A DNA stretch of 64,000 nucleotides from Bacteroides ihuae (GTDB lineage: Bacteria; Bacteroidota; Bacteroidia; Bacteroidales; Bacteroidaceae): assembly GCF_900104585.1 (NCBI RefSeq), contig NZ_FNVX01000004.1, positions 744,001 through 808,000 of the forward strand, in the 5' to 3' direction. Below are positions 56,940 through 63,988 of this stretch, in pieces. The position numbers and the translations under genes are program-made. The notes below the pieces were generated by a model. The model had not been told where the DNA came from and made no database searches. It worked only from the letters and a program-made list of their open reading frames with translations. How positions within the stretch are numbered: position 1 is the first letter of the stretch; each line of letters starts with the position of its first letter.

Positions 56940-57027
56940 ATGGTCACGCAACTGCAGTACCATGGTCACGCAGCCGTGTGATCATGGTCACACAATTGCG
57001 GGACGATAGTCACACAGCTGCGTGACC
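56940..57027. repeat. Intergenic array of four 22-bp units (eight 11-bp words)
   Basis: Units begin at 56940, 56962, 56984 and 57006. Each is an ATGGTCACGCA-like 11-mer followed by an 11-mer close to its reverse complement (GCTGCGTGACC in the last unit), so each unit is a near-palindrome about two helical turns long. The array has the same size and phasing as that at 3578-3665 but unrelated words. It lies 87 bp before the HU-HIG gene. Confidence 0.8.
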
Positions 57028-57113
57028 ACCAAGATCTTCTAGAATCAACGCTTAGACGTTCCGTTAAAAGCAGATAGATAACGTATGAACCAACAATAAA
57101 AAGCACACAGACT

Positions 57114-57728
57114 ATGTCAGCAATGTACGATCTCATAGAGAAGCCTAACCCAAAAGGAGACGACGAGAAACAATTACTTTACCCACGTATCGTATCAAGC
57201 GGTACCATCAGTACCGAGAAACTTATTGAACGGATAACAGGAGCTTCCTCCCTGACACCCGGAGACGTGAAAAGTGCTATCACAGAAATAAGCGATGTCA
57301 TGGCAGAATATCTCAAAGACGGTTACACCGTAGAGCTGGGCGACATCGGTTATTTCTCTCCAAGCATCAAAGGACGTGGAGTATCCAATAAGAAAGAGAT
57401 CCGTTCCACCTCCATCTATTTCGACAATGTGAACTTCCGTGCCTCAAAGAAGTTCCGCCAGAATCTATACGGAACACTAGAGCGTACGCAATATGGCTTC
57501 CGCAAATCATCCAAGATGAGTGATGAGAAACGCAAAGAACTCTTGGAAAAATATCTCGACGAACAAGCATTTATCACCCGCCCGGAATATACCAAACTTA
57601 CCGGATTACTTAAGAACAAAGCATTGCAAGAGCTCAAGATATTTGTAGAAAAAGGCGTACTTTGTACACGTGGCAGAGGCAACCAAACAGTGTTTATGAA
57701 GGCGGTGAAAGTGGAAGAAGGAGAATAA
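57114..57728 (+). CDS. HU-HIG DNA-binding protein with winged-helix C-terminus
   Basis: DNA-binding protein of 204 residues. The N-terminal ~125 residues form an HU/IHF-like domain of the HU-HIG group found in Bacteroidetes (LTPGDVKSAITEISDVMAEYL, in part; GYTVELGDIGYFSPSIKG). The C-terminal ~70 residues (LEKYLDEQAFITRPEYTKLTG) form a winged helix-turn-helix. Probably a nucleoid-associated or regulatory protein. It lies 23 bp before the AlbA_2 gene, and the two may be co-transcribed. An ATG two codons into the frame is an alternative start. Confidence 0.85.
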   Translation: MSAMYDLIEKPNPKGDDEKQLLYPRIVSSGTISTEKLIERITGASSLTPGDVKSAITEISDVMAEYLKDGYTVELGDIGYFSPSIKGRGVSNKKEIRSTSIYFDNVNFRASKKFRQNLYGTLERTQYGFRKSSKMSDEKRKELLEKYLDEQAFITRPEYTKLTGLLKNKALQELKIFVEKGVLCTRGRGNQTVFMKAVKVEEGE

Positions 57729-57751
57729 GAACAAAATAGTACAGAAGAAAG

Positions 57752-59176
57752 ATGAATCAAATTACGCAAGAAAGCCAGAATATAGAGTATAAGCAAAGTT
57801 GGAGGGATGAATATCTGAAATGGATTTGTGGCTTTGCCAATGCTTCCGGTGGTAAAATCTATATTGGGATAGATGATGACTGCCATGTAGTAGGTGTGCC
57901 GGATGCCAAAAAGCTAATGGAAGATATACCAAACAAAATAGTTAACTATCTAGGTATCGTAGCAGATGTCAACTTACTCAATGAGGAGGACAACGACTAT
58001 ATTGAAATCAATGTTTCACCATCTAGCGTACCTATATCCTATCGTGGAATATATCATTATCGTAGCGGCAGTACCAAACAAGAATTAAACGGAAGTGCCT
58101 TACAGCATTTTCTATTGAAACGCCTGGGCCGAACTTGGGATGATTTACCTTGTGAATGGGCTACTTTTGATGACATAGACAAAGACGCTGTTGCCTACTT
58201 TTTCAAGAAAGCAGCCTCAGCCAAACGAGTAGCCAACAATATTGCCGATGATGATTTGCAAACCGTATTTCAGAATCTTGACTTAGTCACCGAAGAAGGA
58301 AAGCTAAAGAATGCGACGTTATTGCTCTTCGCCAAACGTCCTTCTCGCTTCTTCCCTCTTGTTCAATTTAAGATTGGTCGATTTGGCAAAAGCGATGACG
58401 ATTTGATGTTTCAAGATATCGTTGAAGGAAACATTCTGCAAATGGCCGATAAAGTGATGGATATCCTAAAGTCCAAGTACCTTATCAGCCCGATACATTA
58501 CGAAGGACTTCAGCGGATTGAATCTCTCGAAATCCCCGAAGAATCTTTACGTGAAGCAATATTCAATAGCATCATTCATAAAGATTATACAGGTGCCCCC
58601 ATACAGCTAAGTGTGTATAACGACAAACTAATATTATGGAACGAAGGGCGTTTACCCGAAGGCTTCACCATTGGTACCCTACTAGGCAAGCACCCCTCAA
58701 GACCTTATAACAAAAATATTGCCGATATATTCTTCAAAGCAGGATTTATTGAAGCTTGGGGCCGTGGCATTTCCAAAATCATAGAAGGATTTACACAAGA
58801 AGGATTGAAAACACCGATCTTTGAAGCAACGATGGGTGGCATCATGGTAACTATAATAAGAAGCGAAGCAATTGCAAGTACCCCCCAAGTACCCACCAGT
58901 AACCCACCAGTAACCCACCAGTACCCCACCAGTAACCCACCAGTTCTTTTAGCAATATTAGGAGATAAGAATAAAGTTTCCGAGTTTTTAGATTTGTTTA
59001 ATAAACAGAAAGAATGTAGTTCTATCGATATCATGAATTCCCTGGATCTAAAAGATATAAGATATGTACGCGAAAATTATATCAAGCCCTTATTAGAAGA
59101 TGGAATTATAGAGTTGAAGTATCCGGATGTGCCAAACCACCCTAAACAAATGTATCGGTTGGTAGCTATTAAATAA
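57752..59176 (+). CDS. AlbA_2-domain ATP-binding putative transcriptional regulator
   Basis: Protein of 474 residues. The N-terminal AlbA_2 (Schlafen-like) domain spans about 5-125 (NIEYKQSW, CGFANASGGKIYIGIDDD). A GHKL-ATPase-like middle domain (about 250-380) includes EAIFNSIIHKDY and GRLPEGFTIGTLLGKHPSRP. A Pro/Thr/Asn-rich linker (about 375-400) leads to a C-terminal winged helix (about 410-474). The linker is encoded by five 11-bp repeats, so copy number changes would shift the frame before the winged helix. Role unknown; relatives sit in accessory islands. Confidence 0.85.
   Translation: MNQITQESQNIEYKQSWRDEYLKWICGFANASGGKIYIGIDDDCHVVGVPDAKKLMEDIPNKIVNYLGIVADVNLLNEEDNDYIEINVSPSSVPISYRGIYHYRSGSTKQELNGSALQHFLLKRLGRTWDDLPCEWATFDDIDKDAVAYFFKKAASAKRVANNIADDDLQTVFQNLDLVTEEGKLKNATLLLFAKRPSRFFPLVQFKIGRFGKSDDDLMFQDIVEGNILQMADKVMDILKSKYLISPIHYEGLQRIESLEIPEESLREAIFNSIIHKDYTGAPIQLSVYNDKLILWNEGRLPEGFTIGTLLGKHPSRPYNKNIADIFFKAGFIEAWGRGISKIIEGFTQEGLKTPIFEATMGGIMVTIIRSEAIASTPQVPTSNPPVTHQYPTSNPPVLLAILGDKNKVSEFLDLFNKQKECSSIDIMNSLDLKDIRYVRENYIKPLLEDGIIELKYPDVPNHPKQMYRLVAIK
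58891..58945 (+). repeat. Five tandem 11-bp repeats inside the AlbA_2 coding sequence
   Basis: The unit ACCCACCAGTA occurs five times head to tail with two single-base changes. Eleven is not a multiple of three, so gain or loss of one unit by slippage would truncate or alter the C-terminal winged helix. The present copy number keeps the frame open. Confidence 0.85.
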
Positions 59177-59183
59177 AAACATT

Positions 59184-59303
59184 ATGAAAACAACTGCAAA
59201 CAAATACACGCCTTATTTCCCCATTCACCCGAGCGAAATAATCAAAGACGAAATAGAATATCGCAGCATGCCACAAAGCCGACTTTGGTTTGGATGCCGA
59301 TGA
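59184..59303 (+). pseudogene. Truncated HigA-type antitoxin gene
   Basis: A 39-codon frame whose first ~32 residues (YFPIHPSEIIKDEIEYRSM) match the N-terminus of HigA-like XRE antitoxins. Normal members continue with a helix-turn-helix for another 60 or more residues. Here the frame runs into the group II intron remnant and stops. No HigB toxin gene precedes it. It is most likely the scar left by intron insertion and deletion. Confidence 0.6.
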
Positions 59304-59709
59304 TATTGTGGTACATTGCCGTACAGATTTGATTTTTTTGGGATTTACCATAAGATCCGAAGCATATAATTATGCAGGCAAGATAATAGCCGTTCCTGGC
59401 ATTTATGTCAGTATGAAGTCCAAAACTTCCATTGTTCAAAAGCTCAGGTAATTGAACCTGCACAAATGGCGTACTACATTGGAACATATTGCTCGCGAAA
59501 TCAATCCTATATTAAACGGTATTATCAACTACTACCACAAATTTAGGAAAAGTGACATGACCTTGGTATGGTTGCAACTTAACGGAAAACTACTGAAATG
59601 GATAAAATGGGAAAAAGGACTCGCAAATAAAGCAGCAGGCAAGTACCTGCACACGAAATACAAACAGAACACAAATCTATTTGCACACTGGGCATTGGTA
59701 CATCCATAA
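59290..59709 (+). pseudogene. Decayed group II intron reverse transcriptase/maturase
   Basis: Fragments of an intron-encoded protein in one frame. DADDIVVHCRT corresponds to the YADD active-site motif of the reverse transcriptase, with Tyr changed to Asp. About 60 residues are then missing before LIFLGFTIR. A TAA at 59449-59451 interrupts the frame, after which the maturase (domain X/GIIM) follows: EHIAREINPILNGIINYY and LNGKLLKWIKWE. The N-terminal RT domains are absent. Clearly non-functional. Confidence 0.85.
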
Positions 59710-59776
59710 AATAAATAGTTTAATTGCTTGTTATGTCAATAAAAGCAGTTATTTTTACGTGATTTATTAACATGAA

Positions 59777-59849
59777 GAGCCGTGTGAAGAGAGACTTTCA
59801 AGCACGGTTCCGTGAGAACGCAATGGTGAAAGTCCATGGCGTGACTCGA
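59777..59849 (+). ncRNA. Group II intron domains V and VI (remnant 3' end)
   Basis: 59777-59810 is a 34-nt domain V: GAGCCGTG pairs with CACGGTTC, the catalytic AGC is at positions 2-4, an AG bulge is present, and a GAGA tetraloop caps the upper stem. A second hairpin (ACGC/GCGT with ATGG/CCAT) follows as domain VI. The intron end is near 59849-59853, immediately before TTATGGGC. With the maturase fragment this proves a former intron, though its 5' half is gone. Confidence 0.85.
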
Positions 59850-59857
59850 TTATGGGC
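59850..59857 (+). other. Putative cassette 5' boundary (TTATGGGC)
   Basis: These eight bases are the exact reverse complement of GCCCATAA at 61010-61017, the beginning of the first attC-like element. In integron cassettes the first bases of a cassette pair with the start of its own attC. The match would make 59850-61138 one cassette holding the two coiled-coil genes. Confidence 0.5.
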
Positions 59858-59890
59858 AAGGTTAAAAAAAAGAACTTGACAATTATATAA

Positions 59891-60250
59891 ATGGCTAAAA
59901 ACTCGATAGGAACAAATAAAAAGAATAATTTCACTGAGGAAAACAAATCTTCAGTGTGGGACACTATAAAGAAATTCGGTGGCTATGTTTCTATGGCAGT
60001 TGCAATTTTTTCAGGTGGATATCTAACTGGACAATATATTTCAGACTTGAAAAACACAGAGAGCAATATTAAAAGTTTAGGTGAGTTTCAGAAAGAACGT
60101 GAACAAATGAAGGAGGAACGTGACAAGTTGAAAGAAGAATTGAACTTGTATAAATTTAGTAATCCAAACTATGCAACTAAAGAAGAACTTGATGAGCTAA
60201 AGGAAAATATTGATAAATTTATAAAAAGACAAAAAAATCAGGAGCGATGA
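59891..60250 (+). CDS. Small membrane-anchored coiled-coil protein, unknown function
   Basis: Protein of 119 residues. A charged N-terminus (1-25) is followed by one predicted membrane helix (about 31-50, YVSMAVAIFSGGYLTGQYI) and a long Lys/Glu-rich coiled coil (about 55-115, EREQMKEERDKLKEEL). No recognised domain. It overlaps the next gene by 4 bp, and both are unusually AT-rich, suggesting acquisition together. Together they fill the space between the intron remnant and the first attC-like element. Could be a membrane scaffold, phage-defence or holin-type factor; nothing in the sequence decides. Confidence 0.7.
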   Translation: MAKNSIGTNKKNNFTEENKSSVWDTIKKFGGYVSMAVAIFSGGYLTGQYISDLKNTESNIKSLGEFQKEREQMKEERDKLKEELNLYKFSNPNYATKEELDELKENIDKFIKRQKNQER

Positions 60251-61002
60251 ATAAGGAAAAAATATCAAATATTATAGGCGTACTTGTTCTGACAGTATTA
60301 ATTTGTATGTCAATAGCATTTTTATTTACTTACAATAATATTGACAGTTTAAAAGAAGAAATTAAAAATAGAGATTTAATTATTGAAAATTTAAATAAGA
60401 ATGATTCGATTAGCAAATCTATTATTGAAAGTACAAATTCTACCGCAAATAGTACAAATATTGTGTCTTCCGGAGATTTAGTCAAATATGCGAATGAAAT
60501 GAGTAATACAATTGATTCGTTATATAATGATATAATCAACAAACAAAATAGAATAAATAATCTTAATGACTCTCTTCGATACTATAAAATTTATTATGAT
60601 TATAGTCAGTCGAAATTTAATCATAAATATATTGTTATCAAAAATGCAAGTGGTGGAAGAAACTACAGTTTTGACCCCAATGCGGTTTCAAAGGTTGAAT
60701 ACAAAAAATGCCAAGATGAAGTTAACAATCTCAGAACTGAAATTTTCAATCTCAAAAATTCACTAAACGCATATAAAAATGCTTGTGAAAAGTATGATAT
60801 TAAAATCAAAACTTCTAATGTGCGGAAAAATGGTTATAACTTTATTTCTTATGACATATCTTCTACCAAACTTGACTCTGCGTTAATGTTACTTCCTGTT
60901 TATGGAAATAAACTAAAATTTGACACTAAAAATAACGAATGGTCTGTCGGTGGCAAAATGTTTATTAGATACATAAAAGTTGAGAATGATAGTATGAAGT
61001 AA
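60247..61002 (+). CDS. Membrane-anchored coiled-coil protein, unknown function
   Basis: Protein of 251 residues with an N-terminal membrane helix (about 8-29, IGVLVLTVLICMSIAFLFTY) and two coiled-coil stretches (about 30-55 and 80-115, then 150-185). The Asn/Ser-rich middle and a C-terminal globular part (about 185-251, beta-rich) match nothing I recognise. The topology suggests most of the chain is outside the cytoplasm. It is translationally coupled to the 119-residue gene (ATGA overlap). Strong A/T codon bias sets the pair apart from all other genes here. Confidence 0.7.
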   Translation: MNKEKISNIIGVLVLTVLICMSIAFLFTYNNIDSLKEEIKNRDLIIENLNKNDSISKSIIESTNSTANSTNIVSSGDLVKYANEMSNTIDSLYNDIINKQNRINNLNDSLRYYKIYYDYSQSKFNHKYIVIKNASGGRNYSFDPNAVSKVEYKKCQDEVNNLRTEIFNLKNSLNAYKNACEKYDIKIKTSNVRKNGYNFISYDISSTKLDSALMLLPVYGNKLKFDTKNNEWSVGGKMFIRYIKVENDSMK

Positions 61003-61014
61003 AAACCCAGCCCA

Positions 61015-61141
61015 TAACACGCGCCTAAGTGCATTGGCTGGCTGACGTGCATTCCGGCGGTTTTGCTCCCGTATTCACCTTGTCGTTCCACGACAGCGAA
61101 TGCTCCCGCAAACCGCCAAATGCCCATAACCTTGGTCGTTA
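61015..61141 (+). repeat. attC-like hairpin element A
   Basis: A 127-bp element folding as an imperfect hairpin. Pairs from outside in are TAAC/GTTA (61015/61138), CCTAAG/CTTGG with a bulged T, GCATT/AATGC, GGCGGTTTTGC/GCAAACCGCC (61056/61108), ATTC/GAAT and TGTCGT/ACGACA. Length, TAAC...GTTA ends and a bulged base near the L box resemble integron attC sites. R' would be GTTAGCG, close to but not matching GTTRRRY. A related copy lies at 62954. Confidence 0.65.
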
Positions 61142-61147
61142 GCGGTT
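61138..61147 (+). other. Putative recombination point and 5' end of the AIPR cassette
   Basis: GTTAGCGGTT here is the exact reverse complement of AACCGCTAAC at 62948-62957, the start of element B beyond the AIPR gene. The similarity extends to 14 of 17 positions. Elements A and B align up to the G at 61138/63085 and then diverge, as expected at a G^TT cassette junction. Confidence 0.55.
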
Positions 61148-61167
61148 ATTATAAAAAAAATAAAGAC

Positions 61168-62946
61168 ATGATTAAGTACAATTTTCTCATTAAAATTTTA
61201 GACCAAATACGAAAAGAAGGATGGTCTAATTACAGTAAGAAATATGCAAAAAATGAAACTGATAACGAGAAGATAAATCAGGCAAGAGCGAGAGCATTTA
61301 TTCATTTATACTTCAAGGTCAGTTTTGGACTGACAAGTTTTGAAGAACGAGAACATTTTATTACCGATGGTTCATACGATGGTGGCATTGATGGTTATTA
61401 TATTCATTCCGAATCCAAAACCATTTTCTTCATTCAATCAAAATTCAGAACTACAAGAGAGAACTTTGAAACAAAAGAAATTGAACTTGAAGAAATTTTG
61501 GTAATGGATATAAATCGGATTTTGGAAGGTGAAGATCAAGACGAACAAGGCAATGAGTATAATGGTAAAATAAAACAACTACAACGGGAGATTTCGCAAG
61601 TTGAAGATATAGCAAGATATAAATACCATGTTGTTCTTCTTGCTAACTTGACAATAGATTTAACACCAAGTAAAATGAGGTATTTAACTGGAGGTTATCC
61701 AATGGATATAATTGACCATAAAAAGTGTTATGACAAACTTGTTTTCCCAGTAATAACTGGAACTTATTTTAATGCAACAGATTTAAATATCAACATTGAT
61801 CTTAGCAATAAAAATGCTGGGAGTAAAATAAGCTATAAAGTTCAAACCAAAAATGGAGATTGTGAAATTACAGTGTTGTTTGTTCCAACTTTAGAAATAG
61901 CTAGAATACTCAGTAAGTATAAAAACTCTATTTTGAAATATAATCCAAGGAGTTATTTAGAGTTTGAGGGTCAAATTGTCAACAATGCCATTCGAGAAAC
62001 AATCATGCATGAAACTACGAATGAATTTGCGTTGTTTAACAATGGTATAACAATGCTTTCAGATGATACTGATATTAATGAAAAGGTTGGTCAGAAAAAC
62101 AGAGCCCAACTCGTTGTGAAAAATCCACAAATAATTAATGGGGGACAAACTGCTTTTACTTTGAGCAAAATTTTAGAAGAAAATATCAATAAAGACTACG
62201 AGCAAATATTTAGTGGTAAAGAAGTCTTGCTAAAGGTTATAACATTGCTAGAGAACGGTGATAGTACAGAGTCAAAAACCCAAAAGAAATTACAGCTCAT
62301 TGATGATGTATCTACTGCAACGAACCAACAGACTGCTGTAATTACGGCAGATAGATATTCAAATGAAATTTATCATGTAAAGTTACAGAAAATCATTTTT
62401 AATAATTATGGTATTCTTTATGAAAGAAAGCGCGGTGAATTTGCAGATGGTATAAGCCAAGGTTATTTGAGTCCAAATACAATTTTAGAACGCAATCTCT
62501 TTTTTAGAATTTTGTTTGCGTCTGAAGGCAAGATTAATAAGGCTGCCGAGAGAAAATTATTTCAAGAACATGATTTGAGTGGTGATATTCATAGCGACAA
62601 TAAGAAACTTGATGATTTCTATTTTTCGTTCTTATGCTTTCAAAAAATTCAAGAAGGGAATCCAAATATTAATCGTAAGGATCGCAATATCTACGGGCAA
62701 ATTTATTTAATGACAAAGATTTACAAACCAGACAATATTGAATCATATAAAGAAGCAATTGACTCAAAATTTGAAGATTTTAAAACTGAATGGAATAAAT
62801 TTGTCGAAGAAACAAGTAGCCAATCTAAAAGGTACAACAAGGTCTATATTGACAAAGAAACAAATTTACCACGTTCTACATTCAATGTTGGTAAATGGTA
62901 TAGAAGTCTTGATTTTGAAAAAGATTTGATGAAATACTTCAAATAA
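61168..62946 (+). CDS. AIPR-family protein, putative phage-defence nuclease
   Basis: Protein of 592 residues with the AIPR domain (abortive-infection phage-resistance family), marked by IINGGQT at residues 322-328 and FALFNNGITML shortly before it. The N-terminal ~120 residues look like an Mrr/PD-(D/E)XK nuclease: GGID (Asp75) is followed by FFIQSKF with Gln90 and Lys92. That suggests DNA or RNA cleavage as the effector. I place the start at the ATG at 61168; a longer frame would run back into element A. It is the only gene between the two attC-like elements. Confidence 0.85.
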   Translation: MIKYNFLIKILDQIRKEGWSNYSKKYAKNETDNEKINQARARAFIHLYFKVSFGLTSFEEREHFITDGSYDGGIDGYYIHSESKTIFFIQSKFRTTRENFETKEIELEEILVMDINRILEGEDQDEQGNEYNGKIKQLQREISQVEDIARYKYHVVLLANLTIDLTPSKMRYLTGGYPMDIIDHKKCYDKLVFPVITGTYFNATDLNINIDLSNKNAGSKISYKVQTKNGDCEITVLFVPTLEIARILSKYKNSILKYNPRSYLEFEGQIVNNAIRETIMHETTNEFALFNNGITMLSDDTDINEKVGQKNRAQLVVKNPQIINGGQTAFTLSKILEENINKDYEQIFSGKEVLLKVITLLENGDSTESKTQKKLQLIDDVSTATNQQTAVITADRYSNEIYHVKLQKIIFNNYGILYERKRGEFADGISQGYLSPNTILERNLFFRILFASEGKINKAAERKLFQEHDLSGDIHSDNKKLDDFYFSFLCFQKIQEGNPNINRKDRNIYGQIYLMTKIYKPDNIESYKEAIDSKFEDFKTEWNKFVEETSSQSKRYNKVYIDKETNLPRSTFNVGKWYRSLDFEKDLMKYFK

Positions 62947-62953
62947 CAACCGC

Positions 62954-63086
62954 TAACACACGTCTATGCACATTGGCTGGCTGACGTGCATTTTGCAGGT
63001 TTTGCTCCCGCATTCACCCTGTCGCTTGGGCGACAGTGAACGCTCCCTCCGTCGGTTGACGGACAAATGCCCATAGCCTCGGCCGT
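62954..63086 (+). repeat. attC-like hairpin element B
   Basis: Second copy of the element at 61015, about 133 bp. Shared blocks include TTGGCTGGCTGACGTGCATT, GGTTTTGCTCCCG, TTCACC-TGTCG...CGACAG-GAA and AAATGCCCATA. It folds similarly, with ACACACG against CGTGCGTG at the base and TTCACCCTGTCG/CGACAGTGAA at the top. The 3' end reads G-TGCGTG rather than GTT, so it is diverged or ends in a different next cassette. Confidence 0.65.
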
Positions 63087-63139
63087 GCGTGTCTTGAACA
63101 ACAGTTGTTTTATCCGACTGTTGGTGCTTTATTACAGAT

Positions 63140-63255
63140 GAGAGCAGACCTCTCGGCGACGACTTTCAGGAGTAGTTGCCAAACCACCTTATGCTGCGAA
63201 TATCTAAGGATATTGGTAGTGAGCGATAAGGAAAAGCGGAGACGACGATTTCCGC
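63140..63255 (+). ncRNA. Candidate structured RNA: four consecutive hairpins
   Basis: Within the 441-bp gap after the AIPR gene (62947-63387), four stems follow one another: GAGAG/CTCTC (63140-63154), an imperfect 10-bp stem GGCGACGACT/AGTAGTTGCC (63155-63180), a two-tier stem CCTTAT/ATAAGG enclosing AATATC/GATATT (63187-63231), and GCGGA/TCCGC (63236-63255). No reading frame covers them. I do not recognise the family. It might be a cassette-borne RNA, a leader of the next gene, or a fragment of another intron. Confidence 0.45.
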
Positions 63256-63362
63256 AGGTATGAATACGTAGAGTTTGAGCAGAGTGCATAGGTTGTAATT
63301 GGATAAAGCTTTACTATTCAAAAAAAACAATTTCGATATATTGTCTATTTAAATCAATCTTG

Positions 63363-63370
63363 TATCTTTG
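63363..63370 (+). promoter_or_regulatory. -7 box for the pRiA4b ORF-3-like gene
   Basis: TATCTTTG matches TAnnTTTG, 17 bp before the ATG at 63388; an ATTG lies about 19 bp upstream as a partial -33. The transcript would start just before the coding sequence, so the hairpins at 63140-63255 are not part of this leader. Confidence 0.6.
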
Positions 63371-63387
63371 GGACAAAGAATGATATT

Positions 63388-63957
63388 ATGGTATTTCAGT
63401 TCAAAATTCAGATTAAAGGGATAACCAAACCTCCTGTATGGAGAAAAATAGCAGTCCCGGCAGACTTCACGTTCCTTCAATTTCACGAGGTGATACAAGA
63501 GGCTTTTGGTTGGGGAAATTATCATCTATTCGAATTTGAAGATAAAGAGTATCAAAGCAGCATACGCATTTCTATTCCAACAGAAGATGACTTTGATTTC
63601 GGAGTCAAGACAAAGGATGCATCAAAAGTCAAGCTATCCAAAGTCTTTAGCAGCAACAGTCCCAAACTCCTCTATGTATATGATTTTGGTGATAGCTGGG
63701 TGCATGAAATAACACTCGTAACTATCACTGATGACAAGCAGAAGAGTGCTGTTTGCCTTTCAGGTAAAGGAGCGTGTCCTCCAGAAGACTGTGGCGGCGT
63801 ATATGGATATGAAGGAATGAAAGAAGTTTTCCAAACAATGCCGAAAAGCGAAGAGGCTGATGAATACAGGGAGTGGCTCAATTTAGAGGAAGATGAAGTT
63901 TGGGATGCTGGTAGTTTTAATATAGACGAAGTAAATGCTGACTTAAAGCAGATTTGA
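63388..63957 (+). CDS. Plasmid pRiA4b ORF-3 family protein
   Basis: Protein of 189 residues. FQFKIQIKGITKPPVWRKI, DFTFLQFHEVIQEAFGW and LLYVYDFGDSWVHEI are hallmarks of the pRiA4b ORF-3 (IS1096 passenger) family, found on plasmids and in genomic islands. A Cys-rich loop, GKGACPPEDCGGVYGYE, follows. Function in this family is not established. It lies after element B and may be the content of the next cassette, whose own end would be outside the window. Confidence 0.88.
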   Translation: MVFQFKIQIKGITKPPVWRKIAVPADFTFLQFHEVIQEAFGWGNYHLFEFEDKEYQSSIRISIPTEDDFDFGVKTKDASKVKLSKVFSSNSPKLLYVYDFGDSWVHEITLVTITDDKQKSAVCLSGKGACPPEDCGGVYGYEGMKEVFQTMPKSEEADEYREWLNLEEDEVWDAGSFNIDEVNADLKQI

Positions 63958-63988
63958 TTAAGATGTTAGTTATATATCCCTCTAGTTT

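Noticed and set aside
59876..59881. Sigma70-type -35 (TTGACA) before the 119-residue gene
   Set aside because: No room for a -10 before the ATG, and this order uses TTTG/TAnnTTTG promoters.
61063..61167. Longer N-terminus for the AIPR protein starting inside element A
   Set aside because: It begins at a non-ATG codon, lies within the hairpin element, has no AIPR-like sequence, and a good ATG follows at 61168.
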